NCBI GenBank assembly: GCA_958430865.1
Contig: CAUDNR010002223.1
Coordinates: forward strand, 33,876-97,875
Direction of reading: 5' to 3'
Source of the DNA: Entrophospora sp. SA101
Taxonomy: Eukaryota; Glomeromycota; Glomeromycetes; Entrophosporales; Entrophosporaceae
Length of the DNA: 64,000 nucleotides
In this document: positions 49,455-61,528 of the stretch, piece by piece
Numbering within the stretch: the first letter of the stretch is position 1
Layout of the letters: every line of letters begins with the position of its first letter
Program-made: the position numbers and the translations under genes
The notes under the pieces: model-generated
What the model saw: the letters and a program-made list of their open reading frames with translations, nothing else
The model's database searches: none
What the model was told of the DNA's origin: nothing

Positions 49455-51429
49455 TTTATTTTTTTAATTATTATTTTTTAATTGAAAAAAATTTTTTTTT
49501 TTTTTGCAAAATTAATTTTTTCATTGACGAATCAAAATTTATTTGAAAATCATGTGTTGTATGTATCACTCGTTAGTGCTTCCCTTTTAGTGGCAGATTT
49601 TTCCTCTTAACAAACTCTTCACGATCTCACAAATGCCTTGCCATCCTCTTGATCACCCCAAAGATACATCCCACTCTATCAAATCATTTGTCACTTGCCA
49701 TTAAAATTTCGGAATTAACTTTTTTTTGATGTGCTAAATCTAAAACACATACACTACACTATCAAGAAGACTCTTAAATATAGCAAAATAATATGAATTT
49801 TAAAAAAAAAATTCAAAAATACAAAAGATAATTTTTGACAAATTTATAAATAAATAATGTTTTATTATAAGTTCATTATTTTATTCATTGCATTTGGTAT
49901 GAACCACAAAGTGCTTCATGATTGATGCTTTTCTCATAAAGGCTTTGATAATAGATATTAGAAAATTGTAACACTAATTTCAAATTTAGCATACATACAA
50001 TAAACCAGCTACTGAATGCATTAATCAACATCTAAGTAGCTATTGCCCCCGGGAATTATCATGAACAATTTTATAGTAAGCCCCCATGAATAAGCCACTT
50101 ACTAAAAGAAGGTGAAAGTTCGTGTTGACAATTTGCTTGCCTATTTCCAACAGAATGTGGATGGCACACAAGTAATTTTGGCTCGCATTTAAATAACAAA
50201 TTCAGTTGGTCAAACAAAAATTAAAGAGAAGCAGAAAATTTGGGAAAATGATTAATTTATAACGTAACATACCAAACAAAATCTGAACCATTTTTATGAC
50301 TTTTTTCTTTTTCTTGTTGGCTGTATTGCTAACAAAGATGTATATAATCATGCGATAATTTTAATCTATAAGACAGACCCAAAATTATAAATTGGTTAGT
50401 ATCAGAGAAACAGAGCATTTATGAAAATGATTATACAAAACAAACACTATTTACAACTTTCCTCTTAACATCAGAGTCCAAATGCAATTTCAGGGCCACC
50501 AGCCCCACCCCGAATTGTGACCTCCTACACTTGGAATGAGCTGCAGATTCTCTTGATATTCATCAGCAGAGTTGCAACTTGGTCACAGAGCCACCATTGC
50601 CCTGGAGGTAGGATCATTGCAGGTAACTTTTCGGCTAGCATGTCAGCAGCCATCTCTGGTCTGGGAAGATTAGTGAAAGTGTCATTGACGATTGATGCAA
50701 GCTTCGGTAAACTCCAGGGCATTGCTTCCCGCCCCCTGGAGTTCAGTCAGATAAAGCTTATTCCAGAAGAGTTGAGCATAGTGGAAGTTTGTTATCACAC
50801 GAAATGTTATTGAGAACCCATCTCCGATTCAAATCAGTTTATCGCTTGCCAGAAGTTACATTGCACAATATAAAAAATTAATATTAATGTAACATTTCAA
50901 ATTTCTGCTATGCTGAAGAGTTGGGATAATTTATATATAAATTTTTAAACAATACATGAATATAATCATTTTTTAAAAGTATATTAATATATTTCTATCA
51001 ACATCCTGTATTATATGTCGCAACTGCAATATATAGAACTGAACTCAAGTCCCATTTTCAACTTTTGTATTGTTTAAGCATTAAAAAAGACTGCATTTAT
51101 TTGTAAATTTTAAAACTTTCATAAATACCTTTAGAATAACAATAAAACAATTACTAATAAAATTTAATAATAATAAATAATATCGCGCAATGTAACTTTC
51201 CTAATTGCGCAACTTAAATTAAGCCTAGTTTCATTAAACTTATAAATCGTTCGCATTAACATAAAATTATTATTCGTGTATGTATTGTATTTAATTAATA
51301 ACAATACACCTTGACGTTAATAATACTATTAAAACGAAATGTATAAATGACAATATTAACAACCTTCGAATTGATCCATAAATAACAATAGTCATTTTTT
51401 TTATAATAATAACAAGTTTCTTTTTCATA
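49455..51429. other. Long spacer with one less AT-rich patch
   Basis: Mostly AT-rich without genes. 50460-50830 is distinctly richer in G and C, and both strands stay open for 65-98 codons (for example RVATWSQSHHCPGGRIIAG on plus). It looks like former coding or transposon DNA, but I could not name it. 49600-49700 has a C/T-rich patch. Confidence 0.45.
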
Positions 51430-51723
51430 ATGGAAAAGAGCTTTGATAATAAGTTAAAAAATGATAAACTAGAAAAATTTAAGAGTATCTTAGAAGAAAA
51501 GTCTCGAAGACTTAAGGATGATTTCCTTTTTAGAGATATTTCTAAAAAATGGGATTATAATGAAAATGAAACAAACGTATTAAAATATTTTGTAAATCTT
51601 TCTTTGGAAGATACGAAAACCATTGAAGAAATTCACAAAGAATGGCGTGTCTTCAACAAAGAAGTTGATGAAAAGACAAGAGAAACATTGCTTGAAGTAT
51701 TAGAAGTATTTAATGACGAATAA
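51430..51723 (+). CDS. Small hydrophilic protein, unknown
   Basis: Complete ATG-to-stop frame of 97 aa without intron. It is very rich in Lys and Glu with regular Leu/Phe spacing, so probably helical (KLEKFKSILEEKSRRLKDDF, LEDTKTIEEIHKEWRVFNKE). There is no signal peptide, membrane helix or cysteine. Composition and an isolated position with an AT-rich 5' flank are consistent with a real small gene, but no homologous family comes to mind. Confidence 0.5.
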   Translation: MEKSFDNKLKNDKLEKFKSILEEKSRRLKDDFLFRDISKKWDYNENETNVLKYFVNLSLEDTKTIEEIHKEWRVFNKEVDEKTRETLLEVLEVFNDE

Positions 51724-52873
51724 TTATTATATAATAAAGACAAACAAATTTTATGCTATTTCTACTTTTTGATAGTAAATTATGCTTTTGGTTATGTTTA
51801 CTTGAATGAAAATGATAAAAAAGAAAATCATGGTCATGTGAATATTGAGAAAAAAAGACAAGATAATAATAATAAGATGTGTCAATTGTAAGTTTAATAA
51901 CAAAAAAGTGTAAAACTTACATCGGCACTGTAAGATTTACGCATTATTACGCCAGCATCATAAGATCTATGCAAGTTTATGCTAAATTAATTTCCTGATG
52001 GTCTCTTGAAGTTGAGCTGTTGTACATTGTATTAATTTGAACAGCTCTTCAAGCTAAATAATATTACATACATGTGTAATCACACATACCTCGATACCTC
52101 ACTTGTTTCTCTTGAGACGTCAGTAATGTACAACGGTTTATAGCTAGAATCATTTCCTAAAGTTGTCATTTGTATGTATATTACAAAAAAATTCATGTGA
52201 TGGAATTATGGCACAAAAGTGTGAAATTTTTTCAGTAGTATGCAAAAGTAAGAATAAATTTTTTGATTCTGTAGTACACAAAAGTAAGAATAAAATTTTC
52301 GAATCAGTAGTACATTCAATTTTTCAATAGTAAAACAACAAAGGATAGGACAAAGTTTTACATGGAGAGGTAATACCTGGAAGCACCAACTATACGAGAA
52401 AGGTTTCTAGAGACCCAAAACATAGTATACTTGTGATGATACGCATAGGTAGAATAATATAAGGAAGAAGTAAGAAAAATTGTGCTTTTGCAAATCACCA
52501 AGTAGGGATAACAATTTGGCGCTTCGTGCCTCAAACCTAGCATTTGAATGCAACATGCAAAGCCAGATCACAAATACTATTTTGGCACTACATGCCTCAC
52601 CTGGCATTCAAGTTCGACATACAAGGCCAAAATACAGATTGCCAATTCAGCACTTCGTGCCTCATCCTCACAATTGAAAAAGTTGGCAAATCGCCTAAAA
52701 GATTGTGGTGTTATTTGTAGTGGTATAGGAGACATGTATTTTTTACGAATTGGTTTTTTTGGTCAAGAAGTGGGGATAGAGGTTCTATTTATATGTTTTT
52801 GTGTTAAATTATTAGAATATTCGATCAATGCATCATTTGACCACAAAATAGTCTAATTTATTAATAATTACAT
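51724..52873. other. Spacer with a degenerate CTTCGTGCCTC repeat
   Basis: No gene identified. 52510-52672 contains three spaced copies of a 65-75 bp module whose core reads CACTTCGTGCCTCA or CACTACATGCCTCA. 52200-52320 has two copies of a CAAAAGTAAGAATAAA-type phrase. Frames here are short and follow the repeats. Confidence 0.45.
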
Positions 52874-53150
52874 CATTGTGCAAATGACGTTGAATTTGTG
52901 GATCAATCGTTATCCAAGTGATGTCGAATTTGTGGCTCAATCGTCATCCAAACAACAATGAATTTGTGGGTCAAATCGTTATCCAAATGACGTCGAATTT
53001 GTGGATCAATCGTCATCCAAATGATGTCGAATTTGTGGATCAATCAACATCCAAATGATAACGAATTCGTGGGTCAAATCCTAACCCAAATGACAATGAA
53101 TTTGTGAATCAATCATAACCCAAATGAAGATGAATTCGTAAATCACTCGT
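52874..53150 (+). repeat. Minisatellite, about 37-bp unit
   Basis: About seven or eight imperfect units built on GAATTTGTGGATCAATCGT followed by CATCCAAATGACGTC. The unit length is not a multiple of three and stops occur, so it is not a protein repeat. Confidence 0.85.
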
Positions 53151-53199
53151 AAAATAAAAATGGGCCACATTGATATGTGGCCAATTCTCATCATCAGGC

Positions 53200-53335
53200 C
53201 ACAAAGTAGATACATGGTCTAATCCTAGTAGATACATAATCTAGTCATAGTAGATACATTGTCTAATCCTAGTAGATACATAACCTAGCTAAGTAGATAC
53301 ATAATCTAATAGATATATTATGTACCTATTAGAGT
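53200..53335 (+). repeat. Minisatellite, about 24-bp unit
   Basis: Five or six imperfect copies of TAGTAGATACATAATCTAATC. The unit is unrelated to the preceding 37-bp array. Confidence 0.8.
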
Positions 53336-53560
53336 GCCTAAAAAATAGGTAATACTCAAAATGGCTTTGGATCTGAGTATTTTTTCCTTCTATGCAAGTA
53401 CTCTGACTACTTTTGGTTTTTTGTTTTGTTTTTACAGATTAGTAGTCCGTTTTACTATGGTAGTAAAAATTAAGCATAGGAACAATTAATTAATTAATTA
53501 ATTAATTTTTTTCTTTTAAATTTTTATTTACTTTACAAAAAAAAAGTCTACTATCGAAAA

Positions 53561-53809
53561 ATGGAAAAGGAATTCAAGCGAGCAAACAAGGAGTATGAAA
53601 AGTTGGAGGTGAGGTTAGAGAGGTTGAATGAGTTGGATAAAATTTGCGGGAAAAGAATGGAACAATGCTAAAGTAAAAAAAGTCTGAAAAGGAAATACTT
53701 GAAAAGAAAAACAAAGCCGGATGACTAATATTAATACTACAGTACTAAGTGAACAATTACCTAATAAATCTTATGATTGGATAATTGAGAAAGCCCTTTT
53801 CAAGTAATA
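53561..53809 (+). other. Two short coding fragments upstream of REI1
   Basis: 53561-53671 is an ATG-to-stop frame of 36 aa of coiled-coil type (KEYEKLEVRLERLNELDK). A second begins MTNINTTVLSEQLPNKSYDW and stops near 53806. Each is too short to be a gene, and they read like remains of one repeat-borne gene. Confidence 0.35.
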
Positions 53810-53889
53810 CTGGTTGATTATACAATTTATGTTGATCATCGAGTCTTTTAACCACAAAATAAATTAAACAACTACAACTTGTAATCAAT

Positions 53890-55197
53890 ATGACCGATCA
53901 ACAACAACCCCAAACTTTACTTTTTACTTGTTTAGCTTGTCAAGTTGGTTTTTCTTCTGCTGAACTTCAACGAAATCATTATGTTTCAGATTGGCATCGA
54001 TACAATTTAAAAAGGAAGGTTGTCGATTTATCACCTGTAACCTTGGAAGTATTTACTCAAAAAGTCTTGGGTAAATATTTGAGACCTTTTAAATTATTTT
54101 TATTTTAACACTATGAGCACTCTATTCAATCTACTTCTATAATAATTATTATTAGCTCAACAACGAAAAAATCAAATTGCAATTGAAAAAGAAAATTTTT
54201 CTGTTGAATGTGGTGTTTGCAAGTAAATGAAAAAATTATTAATTGATCAAAATTCAACATTTTTTCTAATCAACTTTTATTTTATTTGTTTATTTTTTCA
54301 ATAGTAAAATTTATTATTCAAATAATGCATATGTAAACCATTTAAAGTCAAATAAACATAAAGTTGCAGAAACTAGATCCACAACCACTACTAGTATTAG
54401 TGACACAAAAACTAAAGGTAAAAAAATTCATGCAATTGTTTTATTAATAATAATAATAATATAAATGTGATGATAAACTTATAAATTTTATTTTCTAATA
54501 ATTGTATAAAGATTCCTTATTAAAAAATACCAGTAACATCAATGTAGATGATGATAATAATGATTCACAAAAAATGCCGAAAAAAGAACAAGAAATTAAA
54601 GTGTTAACAATGGAAGATGAGGTAAAGATAACCTTTAGTAAATAAAATTTATATTGATTTAAATGTATGCTAATATTATTATAATTGTTATTAAAACAAA
54701 AATTTAAAAAGACAAGCACTTTATTGTTGGTGGATAAAAAGATAGAAACTTCTATTCGTTTAGGAGAGATGGATTGTTTGTTCTGTGCACATAAATCCGA
54801 TACTTTTGATGACAATATCACTCATATGGCTAAAGTTCATAGTTTCTTTATACCTGAAGTTGAATATTTAGTTAATATACGAGGATTAATTAAATATTTA
54901 GGAGAAAAGATTTCGGTTGGTAATGTATGCCTTTACTGTAATGGACGTGGAAAGGGTTTTCAAAGTCTTGAAGCCGTTAGAAAACACATGGTAAATTTTT
55001 TTCTTCTTACCAAGAAAAAAAAATAAGTTTTCAAATTTTCAACTAATAAAAAAAAAATCTATTATTAGATTGATAAAGGCCATACTATGATAATTTATGA
55101 TCAAGAAGATGATATTATGGAAATATCTGATTATTATGATTTTAGATCTAGCTATTCTGATCTGGATATTGATGATGATAACGATGTGAATGTTGCC

Positions 55198-55235
<38 letters not shown>

Positions 55236-55837
55236 GTGGGAAGATATTGATGACGAGGATGAGGATGAATTACCAAAAAGGTATTGAAAAGTTTTTTTGT
55301 TAATTAAATAATTTATTTCTTTATGAATAAATAAATAAATAATCTAAATAAATAATCTAATAATCTGTGAAATATATTGAATAGGAACATGATATATCAA
55401 GATAAAATGGAATTAGTGTTGCCTTCAGGTGCACGTATTGGTCATCGCTCCTTGGCAAGATATTATAAACAAAATCTCCGTAATAGAGAGGTATTTAAAA
55501 GATTTTACTTGGAAAACTTTATTAATTTTATTGCAAATTAATTAATCAATCAATCAACCAAATTTGTTTGTTTATTATTTCATGATGATGGTGATGATGA
55601 TAATAATAGGGAAATAATGACGTTTCAATAATTAAAAAATTGATAACTCATTATGCCAATAGTATGGGTTACTCACAACAATCTGGAGGTGTGTTAATCA
55701 CACATGATGGTGAAAAAAATTTTAAAATTCTTCAACGAAATAAATATCAAGATAAAAGACGTCAACAGAATTTTGATACACGCATTGGAGTCAAAGCAAA
55801 TAAATTACAACGGTATTTTAGACCACAAATTATGTAA
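53890..55837 (+). CDS. REI1: REI1-like 60S ribosome biogenesis factor
   Basis: Eight exons: 53890-54070, 54156-54222, 54305-54417, 54512-54621, 54712-54990, 55069-55280, 55385-55490, 55610-55837. They sum to 1296 nt (431 aa) with consistent phases, near the yeast length. The first C2H2 finger uses C14, C17, H30 and H36 (CLACQVGFSSAELQRNHYVS then DWHRYN), the family hallmark. A second lies across exons 2-3 (CGVCN...HLKSNKH), a third is CLFCAHK...HMAKVH and a fourth CLYCNG...HMIDKGH. An Asp-rich run fills exon 6, and the end carries GARIGHRSLARYYKQNLR and a basic KANKLQRYFRPQIM tail. REI1/ZNF622 proteins act on cytoplasmic pre-60S particles, in release of Arx1 and quality control of the exit tunnel. 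Confidence 0.95.
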
Positions 55838-56111
55838 ACTTCTGGATCGGAAATAAATTGTGCGAGTATTATATATTTTCACCAATAATATAACTTAATA
55901 ATAATAAAAATTTTAAATTTTATTAAATTCTCATAAAATATATCTAAAAATTTTATTTAATATTTACTAAAAGAAACAATTTAAAGATATTGTTTAATAA
56001 CGTTTTGAAGGTGACTCTAAAACTTTACGAGAGTCGAAAAACTCTTTATTGATCGTCATAAGCTAGATAAAAAGAAAAAGAATTAACATCGCTTTTAAAT
56101 TGTTTATCCCA

Positions 56112-56190
56112 TAAGGCCTCGAAAGATGGATGATGATAGCGCACGCTTTGACACAAGTTGTAAAAAGGGTGCTGTAATTTCGAGGCCTTA
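56112..56190. other. Perfect 13-bp inverted repeat (hairpin)
   Basis: TAAGGCCTCGAAA at 56112-56124 and its exact reverse complement at 56178-56190, with a 53-base loop. It lies in the spacer between the 3' ends of REI1 and the NDUFA4-like gene. It may be a bidirectional 3'-end structure or a tiny MITE. Confidence 0.7.
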
Positions 56191-56223
56191 CGGTGAATTT
56201 CAATCAATTTATTATAAAACTTT

Positions 56224-56557
56224 TTACTTTATAATTTGATGTTGCTTGATTTTATTCCAAGGTTGTTGTTCATCCAATCTTTTTAAAACCACATCAGGAC
56301 ATGTCGTTAATACGTAAATCCCGTATCTTGATTTCGATATCAAAATTTCAATATTGATGATATAAAAAAAGATAAAATATTAAACATATATAATTAAAAG
56401 GGACTTACGCTGCACCTACGACCACTCCTCCACTAGCTGCGGCAAGCAATGGAATAAGCTAAATAAAATATAGTAATAGTTTATTTTATTATTATTTTTG
56501 AAAATCATTATTTCTACTACTTACTGCAATATTTTGTTTTAAAAAGTTTGAAGCCAT
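56224..56557 (-). CDS. NDUFA4/MLRQ-like mitochondrial subunit
   Basis: Exons 56557-56525 (33 nt), 56458-56409 (50 nt) and 56326-56224, with introns of 66 and 82 bp using GTAAGT donors. Product 61 aa. After a short N-terminus (MASNFLKQNIA) comes one membrane helix (LIPLLAAASGGVVVGAAYGIYV), then the conserved CPDVVLKR and EQQPWNKI. This follows the NDUFA4/B12D layout (LIPL-helix-PDV-(D/N)xxPxPWN). Such proteins sit in the inner mitochondrial membrane with respiratory complexes. A start ATG nine bases upstream is in another frame, so the second ATG is used. It converges on REI1. Confidence 0.85.
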
Positions 56558-58299
56558 TAGCCATTAATTATTATTACTGTTGTAATTTTATTTTTGATTT
56601 CAAGAGAAATTAACCATCCCCGTGTCATTTGTCCATGGGAATATTTTTGATAATATTTCAACACGTGATTTTAACCACAGGATAGATATCAAAAAAATGT
56701 AAATATAAATGTACGAAGGAGAACATATTTTGTTGCTTGGGATCCATGGTTACGTTATTTGGTAGTTTATTTGAGAAATATATATCTGGCTTGGTAAATA
56801 TTTGTGATTTATATATCAATTGGAAGCACTGGTCCTTGTGGCTACGAATATAATTATTAAAGTTTTGCTTTATGATGCATTTTCAAATATTCTTCGCGAG
56901 GAATTTGTTGCCATTATTTTCTAAAAAAAAAAAAATTATAATTCATCCTTATCTTCATCCCATAATAATTCGATCAAGGTCTAAAGGCTGTGCACAACCT
57001 TCTAGAACGTTCATTCTCCTTTTTTTTGTAAGTTTGGCAACAATCTTTTTTTAGGACAAGGTGTCAATCGTTACAGTATTTAGAAATATAAGAATTATTG
57101 GATATGTCTTTAATCATAAACAATAACATTACTAATACTAATTACTTAAAGTCTCTTAACAAAGACTTTTTTTTACCAATAAAGAATGTTCCAAAGGATA
57201 GTCTAGAATTAATATATCACTGAAAAATATCACTTGTGAAAGAACCTACACAATCTAATTTTTTAAATTTACAAATTAACAAGCAAGTGATGATAAATTT
57301 AGATCCGTATAATTTTTGAGTGGCCAATCTTTATTTTTATTTTTATTTAATTATTTAACTAGAATGATGATGAGTCGTACATAAGGTTGCTTGCCGAAAC
57401 CTCTTAGTGACTGTCAAAACTCTGTCGAAACTATAATGAACAATTAATATATACCTTGTCAAAACTCTGACGATTGACAAAACCTCCAAATGCGAAACTC
57501 TGCCGAAACTCTAATAAACAATTAATGTGTAACTCTGCCGATTGATTTCTGGAGGAGTTTCGCCCACAACCTTATTCCCAGGATTATGAAAATATCACAG
57601 AAACCTGCGAAATAACCAACTATAAACTATACAGTTCTTTCAATAAACTAGAATAACATCAAGAAACCAGTAAGGATCGAGCAAAAGAAGATGATAATTA
57701 AACAAAACTTGGAACCAAAAGAAAGGGAAGAAGATTTTTTAAAAAATATTAATGATGAAATTGAAGAAGCAATAGGAATTCAAAAGGGTATCAGCCTGAA
57801 TGTTCAACTTTAAGAGAGAAAAACAAATAACATACATCCAATTATTTTAAAAGATGAAGTAAACAATTATTTATTATGATTCACAAAATAGAGATAATGA
57901 TTTAAATCATGAGGTTTTGAAGATAATAATTTTGAAAGAAATAATTTAGTAGAAAATGATTTTAGAGAAGGTGATTGTGGAGAAAACGATTTTGAAGAAA
58001 ATGATTTTGGAAATTTCGTAATAATAATAAATTTAATTTGATTGGCTGATCAATTACGTCAAATTTCGTCAATTTCATCAAAAGGCCCTTAGCGATAAAT
58101 ATGAATTTTGTCAACCATTCTTAGTAGTGATGGTTGTGATTACCAGTTTGTCACTTGTTATTCTAGTTTTAATGATAAATTGTTTAGTTCCTTTTTGTAC
58201 AGTAAAAAAGAAAAGAGAGCAAGTATCTATATACTACATTTAACAGTCATGTGCATGTTTCACGAGAGATTGTAAGGGTAAATTACATTTTTTCTCTTC
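56558..58299. other. Spacer before the right duplicate, no gene seen
   Basis: 57380-57560 repeats a GAAACTC/AAAACTCTG phrase (CTGCCGAAACTCTAATAAAC, CTGTCGAAACTATAATGAAC) two to three times. 57690-58020 has frames of acidic low-complexity character (GENDFEENDFGN) with stops, possibly a relic. No functional gene is supported. Confidence 0.5.
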
Positions 58300-58644
58300 A
58301 TCAAATACATCAATAATCTGTAATTCTAATAAATAAAATAAATTTTGAAGATGCCATGCTCCTCCAACCAATGAGTCAATGATTGAAGAAATGCATAACT
58401 GACCCGACCAATGTCTCATAGTTCAAAAAATATAATGGAAAACTCGTTTCTTACTGCAAAATGAAAGATCGAGGCAATAATTGTGCAAAACAATCGATAA
58501 AGAAACTAAAACACCAGATACTTGTTTGTTGATATTTTCACAGACATTAGTTTTACTTGTTGATTATTTTATTTACACAATAAACATATCTAAAATAAAA
58601 AATAAAAAAATTTCGAGTTGAATTCTAGAAAGTAAAAATATAAA

Positions 58645-59833
58645 TCAAAAATGTAAAAACGAAGTGGGATTTTCAATTAAGGCAATGACAATAATATTAT
58701 AAATAGCACTGACTGTTGGAATGATGACGGCGGAATACAATGGTATTTGTACTAATCCTAACGTAACAATTGTTATAAATAAAAAAATAATAAAAAAAAT
58801 GCAACTAATCAAAATTAACGACACTACAAATAAACCACAACCAAAAAATAACAAGAAAGACTGATCATAATATATATAGGAGATAGTACAAAATACATTG
58901 CAAATTCGCAAAATTTAAGAAGAATCTTTCCTAATTCTACAAAAAAGTGAACTAGAAAATATTGAATCCTACTATAAATCTGAATAACTTGAAACTTCGG
59001 AAACAATATATCATTGTTTTTAATTCTCCGATATAAAAAAATTGCAGGAGATACCAAGGCTATTACTGGAGGTAAACTAATTGCAATCAATACCAAGTGT
59101 CTGCTTATGATGACATAATCATCTTTAAGACGTAATAAAATCACGCCTTGGATAATTGATGGTATAACCAATGATATTGGTTTTAGATTTCCGATATAAT
59201 TACTCATCAAAATTGCAATTACTTTAAAAATCTCAATAATAAAAAATTTGAAATTTTTTGTAGTAAAATACAAACGAACCGCATTTAATAAAATCACGTA
59301 AGCTATATATATTATACGGTCTTCTTCGCATTCTTTATCTAAAAAATTTGATCTATAATAAACTAGCTCCAAAAACAACCAAAAAAATACAATTATTACT
59401 CCATGTATTATTGCTCTGGGTCTAACTTCTTTGTCAATCCCAGTGATCATTCCAAGTGTGCTAAGAATCATGCTTAAAAAGTTAAGTAAAGCTGTAAAAG
59501 TAAACTCAAATACTTTTATATCTCTATGTCTCATACTTCTATGTGAAGAAAAAAAATAAATTCCGATACAAATATCTAGTGCTTGTATGAATGCATCAAT
59601 AAATGTGTGATATAGTCTGATTTAGAAACATTAGTGGTAAAAGGTAAATCAGTAGTATCGTCGGATGAAGGTTGTGAAAAAGATGTAAAGGAAACGGTGG
59701 AAAAGATGGCTGAAGAAGAGGGTGGAGGTGACAAAGATTTAACATTAGAAATCAAAAATGAAGATAATAAAAGAATGATTGATGTAAAGTTTGTTAGAAA
59801 AGAGTGACAGTTTTTAACATGAAAAATATCCAT
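58645..59833 (-). pseudogene. Multi-pass membrane protein gene, frame broken twice (right copy)
   Basis: Same content as 346-1534: a Ser/Pro-rich N-terminal frame from 59833, the main multi-helix frame ending at 58824, and a final frame ending at 58645, with shifts at about 59614 and between 58911 and 58824. Both copies share both breaks, so they predate the duplication if it is real, or reflect a single assembly read twice. Confidence 0.5.
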
Positions 59834-60160
59834 TTCGAAAATAATTTCAAAATTTTTAAATTTAGTGTATTGTTTATTAATTTATTATTATTATTGTTAT
59901 TATTTACGTCGTAGGGAACCAACCAATAAAGTTTTTATAAGGTGTGGGAGGAAAACAAATAAAAATAAGGAAAAAGTGCTACATTCACTCACTGCCTGGT
60001 GAATCTCATTATTTGGTTAATGTTGTAATAGAGACAATATTAACATATATAAGTGAAATGAAAGATTAAAAAAAAAAATAAGAGTTTCTATAGATGATAT
60101 TTACTTTTTTTTCATTTCAGATTTTTAGATTCAGGCGAGGAACTGAAATATTAAGCAGGC

Positions 60161-60433
60161 GTGTATATTCAGATTCCGAAACGTAGCATTCATGATCATG
60201 GTTTACTGGGCTGCACTTTTGACATACTGCTTTATTGCATAGCCAATGAATTTTCAAGTCAGAGAATTCATCCCAATGGATATAGGATTGAGAATTGGTA
60301 CATTGGTGTCAAAGACAATGAATTCATCCCCATAAAAAACTGTCTAAAAGGTACTGAATACATACTAATACGTTATGAAATATACGGAATTCAAATATTA
60401 CCGTTAAATTTTAAATTCCACCAATTAATTTAA
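60161..60433 (+). CDS. Unknown 90-codon open frame (right copy)
   Basis: Identical to 1862-2134. It starts at GTG, has no recognised domain, and is likely an exon or relic. Confidence 0.25.
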   Translation: MYIQIPKRSIHDHGLLGCTFDILLYCIANEFSSQRIHPNGYRIENWYIGVKDNEFIPIKNCLKGTEYILIRYEIYGIQILPLNFKFHQLI

Positions 60434-60790
60434 AATCCTATCCCCGTAATTGTTGACCATAATATATAAATAACAGTTTCAAAGTGAAAAACTGGCGCTA
60501 AATTAGTTTTAAATCGGGATAAAATAACAGTTATCAAGAACATTCCAGTATGTATCATCTGATTGCAAAAAGTATTTTGATTAGAAACCATACACATTTT
60601 GCTTAGCATCACAAAGGAAAGCTTAGGTCGGAATTATATATTGGTTCACTGAGAAATCTGAAAAGTTTGAGGGTGCTGATGAGTTGGAGAAATTGGCCGA
60701 TGGATAGAGATTGAATCCGTCCGAAAAAGACTTATCTGGATCACCCATCAGACCAAATACACGGGTGATTCGGATGATTGACGCTTAATA

Positions 60791-61011
60791 TTACTCGATC
60801 AAATGATATAAATAATTTTTGTTTACAAACAATAACTGATTCACTGCTTCATGCCCTAAATGTGTTCTTTTAGAGGTAACCAAATTTCCTGCATCAGAAA
60901 ATGATGCTCGTATGGAACAGAAGTAACAGGAATTGATAAGTGTTCACGTGTAATTCTACTAAGAATGGGAAAAGAGAATATGTTCGCAAAATTATATTTC
61001 AAGTCCTTAAC
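60791..61011 (-). pseudogene. hAT transposase C-terminal relic (right copy)
   Basis: Same hAT dimerisation block as 2492-2712 with the same one-base frameshift between LSIPVTSVPYE and ASFSDAGNLVTSKRT. Confidence 0.8.
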
Positions 61012-61205
61012 AATTTATTAACTGTATATCAAATTTTCACACTTATTAATTGGGAATAAACATTTTAATAAACCAGATAAACCAATTATTGAATTAATCG
61101 AAATAATTAAATTTGCAAATAGATTAATTACTGAAAAGCCTTTACTATACCTATCCTAACTCAGATTTAGTATGGACACCTTACGAGCATAACAAAGTTG
61201 ATGGA

Positions 61206-61400
61206 ATGTGTATTCGGCTCAATTTATATATTAATATGTTGCACACCAAATTCAAAATCGTAATTGACATGTGTGAAATCAATAATAGAACCCAGGATTT
61301 GGATTTTATACAACTACTACATAGAATGTTCCTATTTATTCACACAAATGATCAAGTTTGTAAAGATTATGCAGATTTATATAAAACTTTATTTTGTTAA
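61206..61400 (+). other. Short unknown open frame (right copy)
   Basis: Identical to 2907-3101. Confidence 0.2.
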
Positions 61401-61528
61401 AATTACTAAATTGATATTTATACAATATTATTATGTTTATCAAAATTACTAATTAATGTTAACACAAAAATTAAATTGATGATGATACATTCATTGGGTT
61501 GAAAAAAAGTCAAAAAAAAAAAAAAAAA

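Noticed and set aside
55195..55240. GAT microsatellite in REI1 as an assembly artefact
   Set aside because: It keeps frame, encodes an Asp run in the place where REI1 proteins carry an acidic segment, and the flanking exons fit in phase.
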